Assembly: GCF_963662255.1 (NCBI RefSeq)
Contig: NC_085046.1
Location: forward strand, 49,057,797 to 49,121,796
From: Cinclus cinclus
Lineage: Eukaryota; Chordata; Aves; Passeriformes; Cinclidae
Direction of reading: 5' to 3'
Length of the DNA: 64,000 nucleotides
Part shown: positions 62,547 through 64,000 of the stretch, piece by piece
Layout: the number at the start of each line of letters is the position of its first letter
Position numbering within the stretch: position 1 is the stretch's first letter
Program-made: the position numbers and the translations under genes
The notes under the pieces: generated by a model
What the model was told of the DNA's origin: nothing
Database searches by the model: none
The model's input: the letters and a program-made list of their open reading frames with translations, nothing else

Positions 62547-63249
62547 TGTTGGGGGTTGGTTATTTCCCTTTTCCCTCTGTGGAATTTTCCCCATTGTCAT
62601 GCTAAGATACCTATTGACTGGGCCCTGGTGGCAAGGGGGAGGGGAGAGAAGAGGGAAACCCCGCGATATCCAAACATCCAGAAGAGCAGACAGAAGGCTC
62701 TGGCTCGGCTCATTTCCCTGCAGAGTTCGGACAAGAAGGACGATCGCCGCCTGAGCCCCATGCCTGCCATCCCAGCATCGGGAGACATCCTCACTGCTGT
62801 CGGACCCTGCACTGCTGCCTTCTCGCTTTAACCTGCCATCATCCAGCACTCTGCTGAGCACTGGGATCGACACCATGAGTGGAGGGCTCTCTCCATCTCT
62901 CTCTCCCACGTGGGACAACGCTGCCTTCACCCCCAGCCCTCCTGCAGCTCTGCAGGACCCGCCCGCCCCCAGCACCGGGAACTGCAGCTCAGGGAAAAGG
63001 TGCCTGCAGCCAAAAAACACTGGGACTGAGTTACTGTTCTGTTGGTGGCTAATTTCATAGCTGTTGTTGTTCTTGTTTGTCTTGTTAGTTATACTAGTAA
63101 AGAACTGTTATTCCTACCCCAGTATCTTTGCCTGAGAGCTTCCTTAATTTCAAAATCATAATAATCTGTAGGAAGGAAGGATCACATTTTTCAGTTCAAA
63201 GGGAGGCTTCTGCTTTCCTTAGCAAACACCTGTCTTTCAAACCAGGACA
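62547..63249 (+). mobile_element. Solo LTR of the provirus family, nested in the edited ERV
   Basis: Starts TGTTGGGGGTTGG, ends ACCAGGACA, 703 bases, close to the LTRs at 5742-6446 and 14279-14980. Flanked by CTTGC at 62542-62546 and 63250-63254, a perfect 5-bp duplication. It interrupts the minus-strand pol sequence exactly where the provirus has 'aagcaagccaag' (about 4925). It does not share the G-to-A load of its host element. Confidence 0.95.
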
Positions 63250-63254
63250 CTTGC

Positions 63255-63936
63255 TTGTTTGATTGTGGCACAGGTCTTACAGTTTTGGATGACTTGTGAG
63301 ATGCTGTTCATAGTAAGGTTTACTTTATGGTTACGGGTTTGTTTCTATGTTGCATTTTTTTATTTTTTTTTATGACCAGCGGCATCATGGGCTCAACGAG
63401 CTAGGAATGGTTATTTTTGTGCTGCTACTTTAAATTTACTTGTGATATTTTTACCTTGGCAGCTTGGTTTACTTGCTTGTTGTTGTGATGCTTTTTATTA
63501 GCTTGACTTTTTGGGTACATGTGCATTTACATGTTGAACTTTTACGGTTAGCTTTTTTACTTGGGTGACAATGTTTTGCTAAATTTTAGTGGCCCAGATG
63601 GGTTTTCTTTTGCGTTGCCAGTTGGCTTTTTTTTAGCGATTTAACTATTTTTACAGAGCATTAATTATTATTCATGAGTCGGTGTAGAGATAGAGCTTTG
63701 GCCATTTTTTCGTTTAGCAATATTTAAAGCCAGTGGGATGGCTTTTAGCTCTGTGACTTGACTCACCTTGTCCCTTGGTAGCTTGTGCAACTTCTCGTGT
63801 AGGGCTTCATACTGTAGCTTTTTATTTTTGGGTAGTGCCTACAATTTGGTAGGAACTATTAGTGAAGAGGGTATATAGTTTTTTAGTTTTTGGTAGCTTA
63901 TTATATGGTGGGGTTTTTTTTGGCATGTGCTATTTG

Positions 63937-63971
<35 letters not shown>

Positions 63972-64000
63972 AGACAACTTACAAGTTTTACTTTTAGGTT
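63255..64000 (-). pseudogene. pol: RNase H and early integrase region of the edited ERV, continues off window
   Basis: The reverse complement aligns by eye with provirus about 4195-4925. Landmarks: 'ccccaccatataataa' opposite 'ccccaccatacaacc', 'ttcactaatagttcc' opposite 'ttcactgatggttcc' (first RNase H Asp codon now Asn), and 'tgtaaatgcacatgtaccca' opposite 'tgtagatgcccatgtcccca'. G-to-A changes dominate. The Trp codon that is TGA in the provirus at 4569 is still TGG here. A run of 30 T on the + strand (63938-63967) interrupts the alignment. Confidence 0.85.
63938..63967. repeat. Run of 30 T inside the edited ERV
   Basis: It reads as poly-A on the ERV sense strand, in a place where the provirus has 'gatgaagaggggcaagaac'-type purine-rich sequence. 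It may have grown from an edited purine tract. Confidence 0.8.

Overview
The window looks like nuclear DNA from a bird, probably a songbird. It holds an 18-exon gene for ALIX (PDCD6IP) with short vertebrate-style exons and GT-AG introns, several CR1 LINE fragments, and several members of an env-less, ERVL-like endogenous retrovirus (ERV) family with 5-bp target-site duplications. No prokaryotic features, tRNA, rRNA or CRISPR arrays were seen. The species cannot be fixed from sequence alone.

Layout. 1-6446: a degraded provirus on the + strand. Its 5' LTR is cut by the window edge, followed by a Lys-type primer-binding site, a small hydrophobic leader ORF, gag, protease, RT, RNase H, integrase and a complete 3' LTR, with many inactivating lesions. 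6447-27068: gene-poor DNA with a solo LTR on the - strand (14279-14980, duplication CCCTC), a heptanucleotide polypurine array (11868-12062) and a degenerate repeat rich in AGGTCA-like half-sites (about 22300-22945). 27536-56372: PDCD6IP on the - strand. All 18 coding exons could be placed; together they give 2625 nt and an 874-residue protein with consistent splice phases. Its first exon lies in a GC-rich, CpG-dense block (about 55880-56640). Intron 3 carries another solo LTR (46701-47360), and intron 1 carries two CR1 pieces. 56640-61165: intergenic DNA with two more CR1 fragments. 61228-64000: the 3' half of a second ERV on the - strand, split by a + strand solo LTR of the provirus family (62547-63249, duplication CTTGC).

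The most interesting signal is in that last element. Compared by eye with the pol of the 5' provirus, its sense strand carries a dense, strongly one-sided load of G-to-A changes while C positions are largely kept. This is the signature of cytidine-deaminase (AID/APOBEC-type) editing of retroviral minus-strand cDNA. The provirus at 1-6446 shows a milder form: several pol stops sit where Trp codons are expected, and at one of them the edited copy still reads TGG.

PDCD6IP is the only host gene identified. ALIX is an ESCRT adaptor with a Bro1 domain, a V domain and a proline-rich tail. It recruits CHMP4 to sites of membrane scission in endosomal sorting, cytokinesis, membrane repair and retrovirus budding. 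In mammals the neighbouring region on its 3' side is gene-poor, which fits the empty left third of the window. I found no new multi-gene system. The candidates for novelty are the edited ERV, the pre-gag membrane ORF and the half-site repeat.
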